This document shows, piece after piece, positions 56,601 through 64,000 of a stretch of DNA of 64,000 nucleotides. Each line of letters starts with the position of its first letter. The first letter of the stretch is position 1. The stretch spans positions 6,633 through 70,632 of the forward strand of contig CAYYTU010000010.1 of assembly GCA_964474655.1 (NCBI GenBank), read 5' to 3'. The notes beneath the pieces were generated by a model. That model ran no database searches. It was given only the letters and a program-made list of their open reading frames with translations, and had not been told where the DNA came from. This DNA comes from CAYYTU01 sp964474655. GTDB lineage: Bacteria > Chloroflexota > Anaerolineae > B4-G1. Both the position numbers and the translations under genes were made by a program.

Positions 56601-57861
56601 CTGCGCGCGCCGGACGTTCATCAACGCCAGCGGATTGCGCCTCCTGCTATTCATAGCGGTCATCCCGGCTTTAGGCAGCTTCTTAGCCGGACGCCAAGCG
56701 CTGGGCCAACCGTTGGTCAGTGAGACCATCTGGACCATCGCGCTGCTCTACGCCGGGCTGCTGCCAGGCACGATCGCCAACAGCCTGACTGCCCTCTTCC
56801 GCGCCTGTGAGAGACACGAAATTCCCGCCGCGACTCAAACCGTGACCACCATCGTCAAGGTTACGCTAGGAACGCTGGCTCTGGTGGGCGGCCTGGGCAT
56901 CATCGGGCTGGCCGGGGCCTCGATTATGACAAACGTGGTGACGACCATCATCCTGACCATCCTGGCCTGGCGTATGATCTGGCCCACATTACCTCAAAAA
57001 GCACTCACACTCTCCTGGCCTCTCCAGCTGCGGATGCTAAACGCCAGCTGGCCGCTGATGACTTCGCTGCTGCTCCAATCCATCTTCACCGGGGCCAACG
57101 TGGTGCTGCTCCAATATTTTCAGGGCGACCAGGCCGTCGGCTGGTACAACGCAGCCTCCAAGTGGGTAATGAATATGCTCAACATCGTCCCCTCGCTCTT
57201 CACCTTCGCCGTCTTCCCCATTATGTCGCGCCAGGCGGACGAAGACCGAGGCCGTCTGCGCCGCTCATACGGCCTCTCGCTCAAACTTCTGACCATCGTC
57301 GCGCTCCCGACCGCCGTGATCGTGACGCTGCTGGCCACGCCCTTGGTCCAAATTTTGAGCGGCGCGCAGTTCCTGCCCCACGGCGCCATCGCGCTGCGAC
57401 TGCTGGTCTGGTCGATTCTGTTTGGCTGGGCCAATAGCCTGACCAACTATGTGCTGATCGCCCTTAACCGCCAGCGGTACGTCGTGCTGGCGTCCGGCGC
57501 GCGCGTCCTTTTCGCCGTGACGGCCAACCTGCTGCTGGTGAGGCGCTTCAGCTACGTGGCCTCGACCTGGATCATCATCGGCGGGGAACTACTGCTGGCG
57601 ATCCTCTTCCAGCTCGATCTGCGCCACCACCTGGAGGATATCAGGTGGAAGAAGACACTGGGACGCCCAGCTCTGGCCGGGCTGGCGATGATCATCACAG
57701 CCTGGGCCCTCACCTCCCACAGCAGACCGTTGGCGATCGTCGCCTCCACAATCATCTATGGCCTGGCGCTAATCTTGTTGCGCGCCTTGACCCCCGATGA
57801 GATCGCGCTGCTCATCCCATTGGCCCCCTGGTTGCAGAAAACACTTGATTTTATCTCCTGA
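53611..57861 (+). CDS. YfhO-like protein fused to a Wzx-type flippase
   Basis: 1416 residues. Residues 1 to about 915 are a YfhO-type membrane protein: DNLFLFEPYR, LWDPYIFSGHPFLANGQHSG, LYPLSLVFYILPLWRAFGVF, many helices, then the extracytoplasmic beta domain with DAYASGWKAFVRPQ and LLEEPGQWTVRLKYTPDSVK. After a short cytoplasmic link (YREEDDASTVKRVAKN) residues about 930-1416 are a MATE/polysaccharide-export flippase: LAPIVLNLFNRVIDFAFAAL, MARILGPTGNGRYFTAVAIY, VLLQYFQGDQAVGWYNAASK, FPIMSRQADEDRGRL. Each part is normally a separate protein; YfhO is needed for lipoteichoic acid glycosylation in Bacillus. ATGA-coupled to the mannosyltransferase. Confidence 0.87.
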   Translation: MIRKRLPDLGLILLLILLPLLLFAPVALGNRTILPVDNLFLFEPYRSAAPKFDISYPHNHLLSDLILENYAWKRFLKQAVQNREMPLWDPYIFSGHPFLANGQHSGLYPLSLVFYILPLWRAFGVFAWLQLGMAGVFAYLFARVLGIRRIGSLVAGITFQLSGFMLVSVVHPMIIAGASWLPFILAMVELIIKQRPALGGRPATLPWALLGALGLGCQMLAGHAENTYFVLLVTAFYAAWRLSSHLTNRDAERNTLTERLRRLQRPVLWLAAMILLGLALGTVQFLPLYEVVSTSFRGGEEAASLAQVRGWAYPWRRLITFAVPNFFGNPAHHSYFDLFTGRQMPAPVQPNGRYIDWGIKNYVEGGAYLGLLPLLLAIIAVIAWLRSYLSRFRARPMPKTLHAIGRREPIPLFTVLSLFSLGSIFGTPLYALVYALPLLKQSHSPFRWVFPLTLSVAVLAGFGAEVVQKSRKQIASIAEQRDRGELPSAPRITHRVAQLGRKLFLLNTAPSLISLVAALAFWGGAGTLTGLALSRVFFHQLEPSVRRIFLSLAKAPGTFSDYRAFYAYEFKWLALFGLLFTGAGIVLRVSRCPIYLKKRPVWEFLAVGLIVLDLVLFGAGFHPAIDPALLDYTPPVVDFLKQDESLWRYATFTPPGTTKTMNANTGMFYDLQCVEGYDSLFSAQYRDYMRLIEPQGETQYNRIASFHQRSSLDSPLTDLINVKYVITEVEIDSPRHQLVYEDEAVRVYENQGAMPRAFTLPNSATMMIDDFDTAVQEHDPRKHVLIESGEWPFSAQHLLDTPQPASHTAQPVTRYTHNEVFVDATITESSWLVLTDAYASGWKAFVRPQGTGEEAEREVDITLVNGNFRGVLLEEPGQWTVRLKYTPDSVKIGAFISFIAGMTFLFMTGIYLWRFFYREEDDASTVKRVAKNSLAPIVLNLFNRVIDFAFAALMARILGPTGNGRYFTAVAIYGWFDIIANFGLDMYLMREVARDRTCARRTFINASGLRLLLFIAVIPALGSFLAGRQALGQPLVSETIWTIALLYAGLLPGTIANSLTALFRACERHEIPAATQTVTTIVKVTLGTLALVGGLGIIGLAGASIMTNVVTTIILTILAWRMIWPTLPQKALTLSWPLQLRMLNASWPLMTSLLLQSIFTGANVVLLQYFQGDQAVGWYNAASKWVMNMLNIVPSLFTFAVFPIMSRQADEDRGRLRRSYGLSLKLLTIVALPTAVIVTLLATPLVQILSGAQFLPHGAIALRLLVWSILFGWANSLTNYVLIALNRQRYVVLASGARVLFAVTANLLLVRRFSYVASTWIIIGGELLLAILFQLDLRHHLEDIRWKKTLGRPALAGLAMIITAWALTSHSRPLAIVASTIIYGLALILLRALTPDEIALLIPLAPWLQKTLDFIS

Positions 57862-57873
57862 TTGGTCTATAAT
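57845..57873 (+). promoter_or_regulatory. Promoter of the solute-binding/permease operon
   Basis: -35 TTGATT (57845-57850), 17 bp spacer, -10 TATAAT (57868-57873). It lies within the last codons of the upstream gene. Predicted start near 57880. Confidence 0.7.
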
Positions 57874-57877
57874 GGTT

Positions 57878-58109
57878 GTTGCTTCAGCATTCGAGCAACG
57901 ATCATCCATTGATCGTCCGTCGTCCTCTCAAGAAATATTGCCTCCGTTCCCGGAACATATCGCGGTTTAGAACCATAGTCCAGGACGAACCAAGGCATCT
58001 TGAGAGACTTCCAAGCAAGTCACAGATCGAAAGGAGGTGGGGAGTATAGCGAGTAACCTACTGGTATCTCAATGTAAGTCGTTTAGGTTCTACTTATGAG
58101 GAGGAGAAA
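57878..58109 (+). promoter_or_regulatory. Long structured 5' leader of the BMP/SBP gene
   Basis: About 230 nt. Successive hairpins: GTTGCT/AGCAAC (57878-57899); GATCA/TGATC; a 9 bp closing stem CTCTCAAGA (57925-57933) with TCTTGAGAG (57998-58006) enclosing three small stems (GTTC/GAAC, GGTT/AACC, GTCC/GGAC); GACTT/AAGTC; and GAG..ACC/GGT..CTC near 58048-58069. An AAAGGAGGTGG near 58030 has no start codon. This looks like a regulatory RNA; no known riboswitch class was recognised. Immediately before the gene is GAGGAGGAGAAA. Confidence 0.5.
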
Positions 58110-60800
58110 ATGCGCAAGTTTCTAATTACAACCCTAAGTCTGCTGGCAGTTATCTCGCTGCTGGCAGCCTGCGGTCCACAGCCGACCGAAGCTCCAGAGG
58201 AAGTACCCACAGAAGCCCCAGTGGAGGAGCCGACGGAATTCAAGGTCGGGCAAGTGACCGATGTGGGCGGCATCGACGACAAGTCCTTCAACGCTATGGC
58301 GTGGAAGGGTATGCAAACTGCCGCCGAAGAGCTGGGCGTTGAGGTCGACTATATCGAGTCGCAGCAGCAAGCCGACTACGGCTCCAACATCACCCAGTTC
58401 ATCGACCAAGGCTACGATATGCTCATCACCGTCGGGTTCCTGCTGACGGATGATACGGTCACATTCGCCGAGGAGTATCCCGACGTCTACTTCGCCGGGC
58501 TCGATCAGAGCTACGAGACAGAACTGCCCAACCTGATGGCCATCAACTTCGCCACGGATGAGGCGGCCTTCTTGGCCGGCTACCTGGCAGCTGGGATGAG
58601 CGAGACGGGCAAGGTAGGCACCTTCGGCGGGATCGAAATCCCCCCTGTGACCATCTTTATGGTCGGCTATGAGAACGGCGTCGAATACTACAATGAGCAG
58701 CACGACGCGAACGTCGAGGTGCTGGGCACCAACACCTACGTCGGCAACTTCGAATCAACCGAGGACGGCAAGAACACGGGCCTCGATCTGATCGCCGAGG
58801 GCGCTGACGTGATCATGCCCGTCGCCGGCCCCGTCGGCCTGGGCACCGCCGCCGCAGTGCAGGAGAACCCCGGCACGATGCTAATCGGCGTGGACGACGA
58901 CTGGTGCGAAAGCGCCTCTGAGTACTGCGACGTCACGCTCACCAGCGTGATGAAGCGGATGGACCAAATGGTCCCGCTGGCCATCGAGAAGGCTATGAAG
59001 GACGATTATCAAAGCGAGCTAGTCGGCACGCTGGATAACGAAGGCGTCTCGCTGGCTCCCTTCCACGAGTTCGAGGACCAAGTCTCGGACGACCTGAAGG
59101 CCGAGCTGGATGAGGTCCGTCAGGGCATCATCGACGGCACCATCGACACCGGCTGGGGCACGGGCGAAGAAGCCGAGGAAGAAGAACCTGAAGCCGGCGG
59201 CACCTTCATCTTCGGGCGCGGCGGCGACTCGGTCCAGCTCGACCCCGCCATCGTGACCGACGGCGAGAGCTTCCGCGTCACCGGGCAATGCCTGGAGCCT
59301 CTCTACCAGTACGAGCCCGGCTCCACCAAGCCCATTCCGGCGCTGGCCGAGGAATGCACAGCCAACGAGGACAGCACCGAATGGACGTGCGAGCTGCGCG
59401 AAGGCGTCAAGTTCCACGACGGCACAGACTTCGACGCTGACGCCGTGGTCTTCAACTTCGAGCGTTGGCGCTTCACCGACCACCCCCATCACTATGACAG
59501 CCAGGTGTTCGAGTACTACGAGTACATGTGGAACGGCTTCGACGACGACAGCATGATCACCAACGTCGAGAAGATCGACGACTACACGGTGAAGTTCACC
59601 CTGGCCGAGCCGTTCGCACCCTTCCTGGCTAACATCGCGATGGATATCTTCGCCATCTCCAGCCCGGCGGCTTTCGAGGAATACGGCGAGGACTACGGCT
59701 TGCCCTCCGCCGGCTGCGTCGGCACCGGCCCATTCAAGTTCGTGGAATGGAGCGAAGGCGATCGCATCAAGGTAGAGGCCAACGAAGACTACTGGGGCGG
59801 CGCGCCCACCATCGACGAGATCATCTGGCGCGTAATCCCCGACGATTCGGCCCGCTTCTTGGCTTTGCAAGCCGGCGACATCCACGGCCTGGAGCAGGCT
59901 GTGGTCGAGGACCTGGAGGCAGCTGAGACGGACCCCGATCTCTACGTCGAGACCCGCCCGGCCCTGAACACCGGCTACCTGGCCTTCCCCTTCCAGACCG
60001 AGGAGTTCCAGAACATCAACGTACGCAAGGCGATCGTCCACGCCATCAACCGCGAAGGCCTGGTGGAGAACTTCTACGGTAAGTACGGTGAGGTAGCGAA
60101 GAACTTCCTGCCTCCGCTGATCTGGGGCCACAACGATGATATCGAGCCCTGGGAGTATGACCCCGAGCTCTCGCAAGAGCTCCTGGCCGAAGCCGGCTTC
60201 CCCGATGGCCTGAGTGAGCTGACTATCGCCTTCGATATCGAGGACGCCGAGGGCAACGTCGTCTACGAAGAAGGGCAGAAGATACCGCTCACGCTCTACT
60301 ACATGCCCGTGACGCGCTTCTACTACCCCAGCCCGAAGGAGATCGGCGAGGCGATGGCGGCTGATCTGGCGCGAGCCGGCTTCGACGTCACGCTCGAGCT
60401 GGCCGGCGACTGGCCGACTTACCTGGGGCTGCGCCGCGAGGGGCGGCTACCGGGCCTGTATATGCTCGGCTGGGGCGGCGACAACGGCGACCCGGACAAC
60501 TTCCACAACTACTTCTTCGGCGGCTTGAGCTCGCTGGATGACACCAAAGAGCCCGATCCGCGCGAAGGCTGGTACGCTAACCAGGAAGTAGCTGAGCTCT
60601 GCTACCAAGGAGCCGTCACGCCCGACCAGGCAGAGCGCGAGCCAATCTATCAAGAGATCGAGCAGATCCTACACGACGACGTGGCTCGCCTGTGGATCGC
60701 TCACAACAATACGCCGCTCATCTTCCGCAATGAGGTCAGTGGCTACGTGCCGCAGCCAGTTGGAGCTGACTACTACGAGTGGACAGTCCTCGAAGAGTAG
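58110..60800 (+). CDS. Fusion of BMP/PnrA-type and SBP_bac_5 solute-binding proteins (lipoprotein)
   Basis: 896 residues in one uninterrupted frame. Lipoprotein signal with Cys21 (LLAVISLLAAC). Residues about 45-345 are a BMP family (PnrA-like) binding protein: QVTDVGGIDDKSFNAMAWKG, DMLITVGFLLTDDTVTFAEE, INFATDEAAFLAGYLAAGMS, KVGTFGGIEIPP, VIMPVAGPVGLGTAAAVQE, VGVDDDW-like GVDDDWCESASEYC. After an acidic linker (GTGEEAEEEEPEAGG) at about 352-364, residues 365-896 are a full family-5 oligopeptide/nickel-type binding protein: FGRGGDSVQLDPAIVTDGES, LREGVKFHDGTDFDADAVVF, GTGPFKFVEWSEGD, NVRKAIVHAINREGLV, ADLARAGFDVTLELAGDW. Followed by two DppB/DppC-type permeases, which match only the second half. 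Confidence 0.92.
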   Translation: MRKFLITTLSLLAVISLLAACGPQPTEAPEEVPTEAPVEEPTEFKVGQVTDVGGIDDKSFNAMAWKGMQTAAEELGVEVDYIESQQQADYGSNITQFIDQGYDMLITVGFLLTDDTVTFAEEYPDVYFAGLDQSYETELPNLMAINFATDEAAFLAGYLAAGMSETGKVGTFGGIEIPPVTIFMVGYENGVEYYNEQHDANVEVLGTNTYVGNFESTEDGKNTGLDLIAEGADVIMPVAGPVGLGTAAAVQENPGTMLIGVDDDWCESASEYCDVTLTSVMKRMDQMVPLAIEKAMKDDYQSELVGTLDNEGVSLAPFHEFEDQVSDDLKAELDEVRQGIIDGTIDTGWGTGEEAEEEEPEAGGTFIFGRGGDSVQLDPAIVTDGESFRVTGQCLEPLYQYEPGSTKPIPALAEECTANEDSTEWTCELREGVKFHDGTDFDADAVVFNFERWRFTDHPHHYDSQVFEYYEYMWNGFDDDSMITNVEKIDDYTVKFTLAEPFAPFLANIAMDIFAISSPAAFEEYGEDYGLPSAGCVGTGPFKFVEWSEGDRIKVEANEDYWGGAPTIDEIIWRVIPDDSARFLALQAGDIHGLEQAVVEDLEAAETDPDLYVETRPALNTGYLAFPFQTEEFQNINVRKAIVHAINREGLVENFYGKYGEVAKNFLPPLIWGHNDDIEPWEYDPELSQELLAEAGFPDGLSELTIAFDIEDAEGNVVYEEGQKIPLTLYYMPVTRFYYPSPKEIGEAMAADLARAGFDVTLELAGDWPTYLGLRREGRLPGLYMLGWGGDNGDPDNFHNYFFGGLSSLDDTKEPDPREGWYANQEVAELCYQGAVTPDQAEREPIYQEIEQILHDDVARLWIAHNNTPLIFRNEVSGYVPQPVGADYYEWTVLEE

Positions 60801-60844
60801 ACACACCCAGCTCGCGTGACTGTTCATCTCTGATGTGAGTATCA

Positions 60845-60875
60845 CAGGGGGGGTGGAGCCTCTCCACCCCCCCTG
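60845..60875 (+). other. Intercistronic hairpin
   Basis: Perfect 14 bp stem CAGGGGGGGTGGAG / CTCCACCCCCCCTG with a CCT loop between the binding-protein and permease genes; no T-run follows. It fits an mRNA-stabilising or partial-termination element that keeps binding-protein levels above permease levels (inference from similar operons). Confidence 0.7.
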
Positions 60876-60896
60876 CACATCCAAAGGAGAATAACC

Positions 60897-61949
60897 TTGC
60901 TCCGATACAGTGTACAGAGGTTTCTATCGTTAATCCCCACCATTCTGGGGGTAACTCTAATCATTTTCTTGCTGCTCCGCCTAATACCCGGTGATCCTGC
61001 CGTCGCTATGCTGGGCGAACATGCATCGCAGGAAAACGTAAAGCGGATCCGGGAACAGATGGGCCTCAATCGGCCCTTGTTTCTGGACAGAGAGGCATTA
61101 GAGCGGGGAGATATCTCCTCCTTTGTGGATAGCCAGTATCTGCGCTATCTCGGCCGGCTGGTAAGAGGAGACCTGGGCAATTCCATTCACCGGCGCGTCT
61201 CTATCTCAGAGGAGCTAAGCGCCCGCTTCCCAGCCACGATTGAGCTGGCATTACTTTCAATGTTACTCGCGATCGTGATAGGGCTGCCGGTCGGTATCGC
61301 ATCGGCCGCGCGGCGCGGGACCCTGCTGGATAGTATCAGTATGATCGGCGCTCTTATCGGCGTTTCTATGCCCATCTTCTGGCTGGGACTGATGGAGATA
61401 ATGCTCTTCGCCATCATACTAAAATGGTTGCCAAGCGGCGGTCGACTGTCGCACACCATTGAGGTGAAGCGGATAACAAACCTGATAGTCCTGGACAGTA
61501 TCCTCACTGGGAACTTTGCAGCTCTTATAAACGCCCTGAAGCACTTAACCCTCCCCGCTCTGGCCCTTTCCACAATTCCGATGGCCATCATCACCCGCAT
61601 AACCCGCTCCAGCATGTTAGAAGTCCTCCAACAGGACTACATCCGCACAGCCCACGCGAAAGGACTACGGGAATCAATCGTGCTGACGCGCCACGCACTT
61701 AAGAACGCCTTTTTGCCTGTTATCACTATCATCGGCATTCAGACCAGCAACCTGATGGCCGGCGCCGTACTGACAGAAACTATCTTCTCTTGGCCCGGCA
61801 TCGGTAAATGGGTATACGATGCTATCTTGGGACGTGATTATCCCATCGTCCAGAGCGGTACACTGCTCATCACCATCGTCATCGTAGTCGTCAACTTACT
61901 GGTGGACTTATCCTACGCCTTCCTGGATCCACGCATACACTACGAGTGA
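60897..61949 (+). CDS. ABC transporter permease (DppB/OppB family)
   Basis: 350 residues starting at TTG 60897; AAAGGAGA lies seven bases upstream. N-terminal helix FLSLIPTILGVTLIIFLLLRLIPGDPA is typical of OppB-type permeases, with LGEHASQENVKRIREQMGLN following. Six membrane helices; the EAA loop for ATPase contact is IRTAHAKGLRESIVLTRHAL; the end reads GRDYPIVQSGTLLITIVIVV and DPRIHYE. Serves import of the peptide- or nickel-type ligand bound by the preceding gene's C-terminal half. Confidence 0.93.
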   Translation: MLRYSVQRFLSLIPTILGVTLIIFLLLRLIPGDPAVAMLGEHASQENVKRIREQMGLNRPLFLDREALERGDISSFVDSQYLRYLGRLVRGDLGNSIHRRVSISEELSARFPATIELALLSMLLAIVIGLPVGIASAARRGTLLDSISMIGALIGVSMPIFWLGLMEIMLFAIILKWLPSGGRLSHTIEVKRITNLIVLDSILTGNFAALINALKHLTLPALALSTIPMAIITRITRSSMLEVLQQDYIRTAHAKGLRESIVLTRHALKNAFLPVITIIGIQTSNLMAGAVLTETIFSWPGIGKWVYDAILGRDYPIVQSGTLLITIVIVVVNLLVDLSYAFLDPRIHYE

Positions 61950-61955
61950 GGTTAT

Positions 61956-63200
61956 ATGTCAAGACTATCCACTGAACAATTTGACACAGCAGCAAACCTA
62001 CGGAAGCCTCGATCGCTCTGGGGAGATGCGTGGCGGCGGCTGATTTCTAGCAACACAGGACGCCTTGGGATCTTTATTGTATCTTTTTTCATACTCGCAA
62101 CCGTTCTCACCCACTTCTTTTGGCCCTATAACCCCAAGACTGACCTGAACTATTCACTCAAGCTTAAGCCACCCAATCTGAGGCCCACCGAAGAGATCCC
62201 TTCTATCCACCCATTCGGCACCGACAAGCTGGGGCGGGATATCTTCCGTCGCGTCGCTCACGGCGGATGGAATTCACTCCGGGTCGGCATAGTATCCGTG
62301 GGAATATCGTTAGTAATCGGGGGGATCCTGGGCCTATTAGCCGGCTTCTATGAAAGCATGTCCCTCAACACCGGTGGACGTGCGATTCTCTTGGGCGTCA
62401 TCGGGCTCTGCTTGGGCAGCATCGCATCCTGGGTAGCCGGGCAGTTTGTACAGGCTCCGCTCTTATGTTTGCTAGGCATCGCGGGTACCTTTTGGGGCAA
62501 TCCTCCAATCCCAGGCAAACCTGACAAGATAGTGCCCAAGAAGTTACTGGCCTTTGCCGGCGCGGGGCTCTTGCTAAGCGGAGGGGCAGCCCTCTTAGTC
62601 AGCCCTTACACCGCCATGGCGTGTGGAATCCTGGGGCTGGTCAGCGGCGCTATCGTGGCCTTGCCGCTAGGCGGTGCCGTCTTTTCTAACATCGTTATGC
62701 GCATGATGGATATTATCCTGGCCTTCCCGGCCTATCTGTTGGCCATCGCCATCGTCGCTTTCCTCGGCCCGGGGCTGGATAAGGCTATGATCGCCATCGG
62801 GTTCGTAGGCATCCCCGTATACGCTCGACTTGTGCGCTCAACCGTGCTCTCCGTGATCCAAAACGAATACGTATTGGCTGCTCAGGCGATAGGCTCCAGT
62901 TACAGCCGTATTCTCCTGCGACACATCTTCCCCAACATCCTATCGCCAGTCATCGTCCAAATGACAATGGGATTAGCCAGCGCAATCCTCTGGGCAGGAG
63001 CACTTGGCTTCCTGGGCCTGGGCGCTATCCCGCCAAAGCCCGAATGGGGTGCTATATTGGGCGACAGCTACCGATTCTTGACCAGCGGAGCCTGGTGGGC
63101 AGTTTTGTTTCCCGGTTTAGCGATTATGTTGAGCGTGTTGGGATTCAACCTGCTGGGGGACGGCCTCCGCGACGCCCTCGACCCCAGCCTCACACGGTGA
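61956..63200 (+). CDS. ABC transporter permease (DppC/OppC family) with inserted membrane block
   Basis: 414 residues, about 110 longer than usual OppC proteins. The start (RLISSNTGRLGIFIVSFFIL, then HPFGTDKLGRDIFRRVAHGG, RVGIVSVGISLVIGGILGL) and end (FSNIVMRMMDIILAFPAYLL, EYVLAAQAIGSSYSRILLRH, LGLGAIPPKPEWGAI) are standard. Between GFYESMSLNTGG (about 134) and GGAVFSN (about 245) lies an extra hydrophobic region with three or four possible helices separated by NPPIPGKPDKIVPKK. No ATPase gene follows within the window. Six bases after the first permease. Confidence 0.9.
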   Translation: MSRLSTEQFDTAANLRKPRSLWGDAWRRLISSNTGRLGIFIVSFFILATVLTHFFWPYNPKTDLNYSLKLKPPNLRPTEEIPSIHPFGTDKLGRDIFRRVAHGGWNSLRVGIVSVGISLVIGGILGLLAGFYESMSLNTGGRAILLGVIGLCLGSIASWVAGQFVQAPLLCLLGIAGTFWGNPPIPGKPDKIVPKKLLAFAGAGLLLSGGAALLVSPYTAMACGILGLVSGAIVALPLGGAVFSNIVMRMMDIILAFPAYLLAIAIVAFLGPGLDKAMIAIGFVGIPVYARLVRSTVLSVIQNEYVLAAQAIGSSYSRILLRHIFPNILSPVIVQMTMGLASAILWAGALGFLGLGAIPPKPEWGAILGDSYRFLTSGAWWAVLFPGLAIMLSVLGFNLLGDGLRDALDPSLTR

Positions 63201-63280
63201 TTTCCTAGAGCAACGCAAATGCCATTATCTAGCTACCTATCACTTTCACCAAGGGATTGAACACAAATAACTCAGTCTGC

Positions 63281-63440
63281 TATCGCGTCATTTCGAGTGA
63301 GCGGACGAATCGAGGAACCTCGCTCTTTTTGAGCTGAAGATCACCCCCAAGCAAGCAAGATTCCTTGGTTCGACGCTGTTCACCACAGGCAAATTCGTGT
63401 CCCTCGCTCCGTTCGGAACACTGCGCCTGGCATGACGATA
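63281..63440. repeat. Dispersed-repeat-like element R4
   Basis: 160 bp in the 290 bp gap before topA with near-inverted ends TATCGCGTCAT and ATGACGATA. Interior GAGTGAGCGGACGAATCGAG is of a type widespread as genomic repeats. Only one copy in this window. The rest of the gap has no clear promoter. Confidence 0.5.
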
Positions 63441-63489
63441 GCCCTGAAAACCAAAGTGATAGGTGGCTAGCGTCAAACTTAAGCTGCCT

Positions 63490-64000
63490 GTGAAACTGAT
63501 CATCGTCGAATCCCCGGCCAAGGCGAAGGCGCTCCAGAGCTTCCTGGGGCGCGGGTACCAGGTGATGGCCACCATGGGCCACATCCGCGACCTGCCTTAC
63601 AAGAAACTGGGCGTCGACGTCGAGCACGATTTCGCCCCCACCTACTGGTTCCGCCGCGGCGGCAAGAAGGTGGCCGAACGCATCAAGGAGGCGGCCCAGG
63701 AGGCGGAGGCCGTCTACGTGGCCACCGACCCCGACCGCGAGGGTGAGGCCATCGGCTGGCACGTGGTCGAGGCCATCAAGCCCGCCCTGCGGGGCGAGGC
63801 CGCTCGGCGTATCACCTTCCACGAGATCACGCGCGAGGCCGTGCAGCGCGCCATCGCCGAACCCGGCCACCTCGATATGGACCTGGTCGACGCCCAGCAG
63901 GCCCGCCGCATCCTCGACCGCCTGGTGGGCTACCAGGTCAGCCCCGTGCTCTGGGACGCCATCGACGGCCCCACGGGCCTCTCGGCCGGGCGTGTGCAGA
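63490..64000 (+). CDS. topA: DNA topoisomerase I, N-terminal part (runs past window)
   Basis: First 170 residues, open to the right edge. Toprim domain: KLIIVESPAKAKALQSFLGR with catalytic Glu, VMATMGHIRDLPYKKLGVD, and the DxDxE metal motif in YVATDPDREGEAIGWH; then ITFHEITREAVQRAI and DMDLVDAQQARRILDRLVGY, all typical of type IA enzymes. The active-site tyrosine lies further on. Start GTG 63490 gives the canonical beginning; an in-frame GTG at 63463 is possible, and no strong ribosome-binding site decides. Confidence 0.93.
   Translation, partial: MKLIIVESPAKAKALQSFLGRGYQVMATMGHIRDLPYKKLGVDVEHDFAPTYWFRRGGKKVAERIKEAAQEAEAVYVATDPDREGEAIGWHVVEAIKPALRGEAARRITFHEITREAVQRAIAEPGHLDMDLVDAQQARRILDRLVGYQVSPVLWDAIDGPTGLSAGRVQ

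Noticed and set aside
59019..60176. Long antisense open frame of 385 codons inside the BMP/SBP gene
   Set aside because: It is a by-product of GC-rich codon use; the plus-strand product has clear family motifs and the antisense protein has none.

Overview
The window is GC-rich bacterial chromosome with dense, mostly housekeeping genes and clean sigma-70-type promoters (several TTGACA/TATAAT pairs with 16-18 bp spacers). Protein content points to a Chloroflexota-like organism (inference): a bacterial NurA/HerA pair, a DUF951 protein, a Ycf45/SpoIIIAA-like R3H ATPase, roadblock and V4R signalling proteins, many lipoproteins with proline/threonine-rich linkers, and PMT-type membrane proteins. 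No phage genes, transposase or CRISPR array were seen. Instead there are at least three families of small non-coding, inverted-repeat elements in the gaps.

Layout. 1-1.4 kb: two minus-strand genes (a GH16/lectin-fold fragment and a bicupin). 1.6-6.3 kb: NurA, a HAS-barrel-like protein, a nucleotidyltransferase and HerA, a DNA-end-processing module broken by a MITE-like repeat. 6.4-10 kb: HEAT-repeat lipoprotein, YdcF-like protein, class V aminotransferase, DUF951 and a small membrane protein. 10-19 kb: purA (minus), a PPDK-N-domain protein, and rpoC with its own consensus promoter and a terminator-like hairpin in its leader; rpoB is not beside it. 19-26 kb: an operon starting with mtnA and continuing with rfbF-rfbG-reductase-rfbH-GT2-sugar kinase, i.e. 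CDP-3,6-dideoxyhexose synthesis. 25.9-30.2 kb: a candidate structured RNA, then lpdA-PHP phosphatase-lipA, then phoU.

30.4-40.2 kb: a minus-strand group (lipoprotein with a glycosidase-like fold, glycerate 2-kinase, solute-binding lipoprotein) and two tandem PMT-like membrane proteins. 40.3-43.9 kb: gmk, FmdB-like zinc ribbon, tmk, the R3H ATPase and tRNA-Gly(CCC). 44.4-50.6 kb: a membrane spermidine-synthase-like protein, then a group that looks like envelope protein quality control: a lipoprotein isoaspartate methyltransferase, a divergent DsbA-cyclophilin lipoprotein and a PrsW protease. 50.6-57.9 kb: roadblock/V4R/response-regulator module, polyprenol-phosphate mannosyltransferase and a YfhO-Wzx fusion. 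57.9-63.2 kb: a long structured leader, a solute-binding protein that joins two unrelated binding-protein families in one chain, and two ABC permeases. The window ends inside topA.

The most unusual items are the BMP/SBP_bac_5 fusion with its structured leader, the nucleotidyltransferase inside the NurA-HerA cluster, the DsbA-cyclophilin fusion whose cyclophilin half lacks catalytic residues, the unassigned structured RNA near 26.0 kb, and the nested small repeats. All assignments come from reading the sequence; no database search was run.
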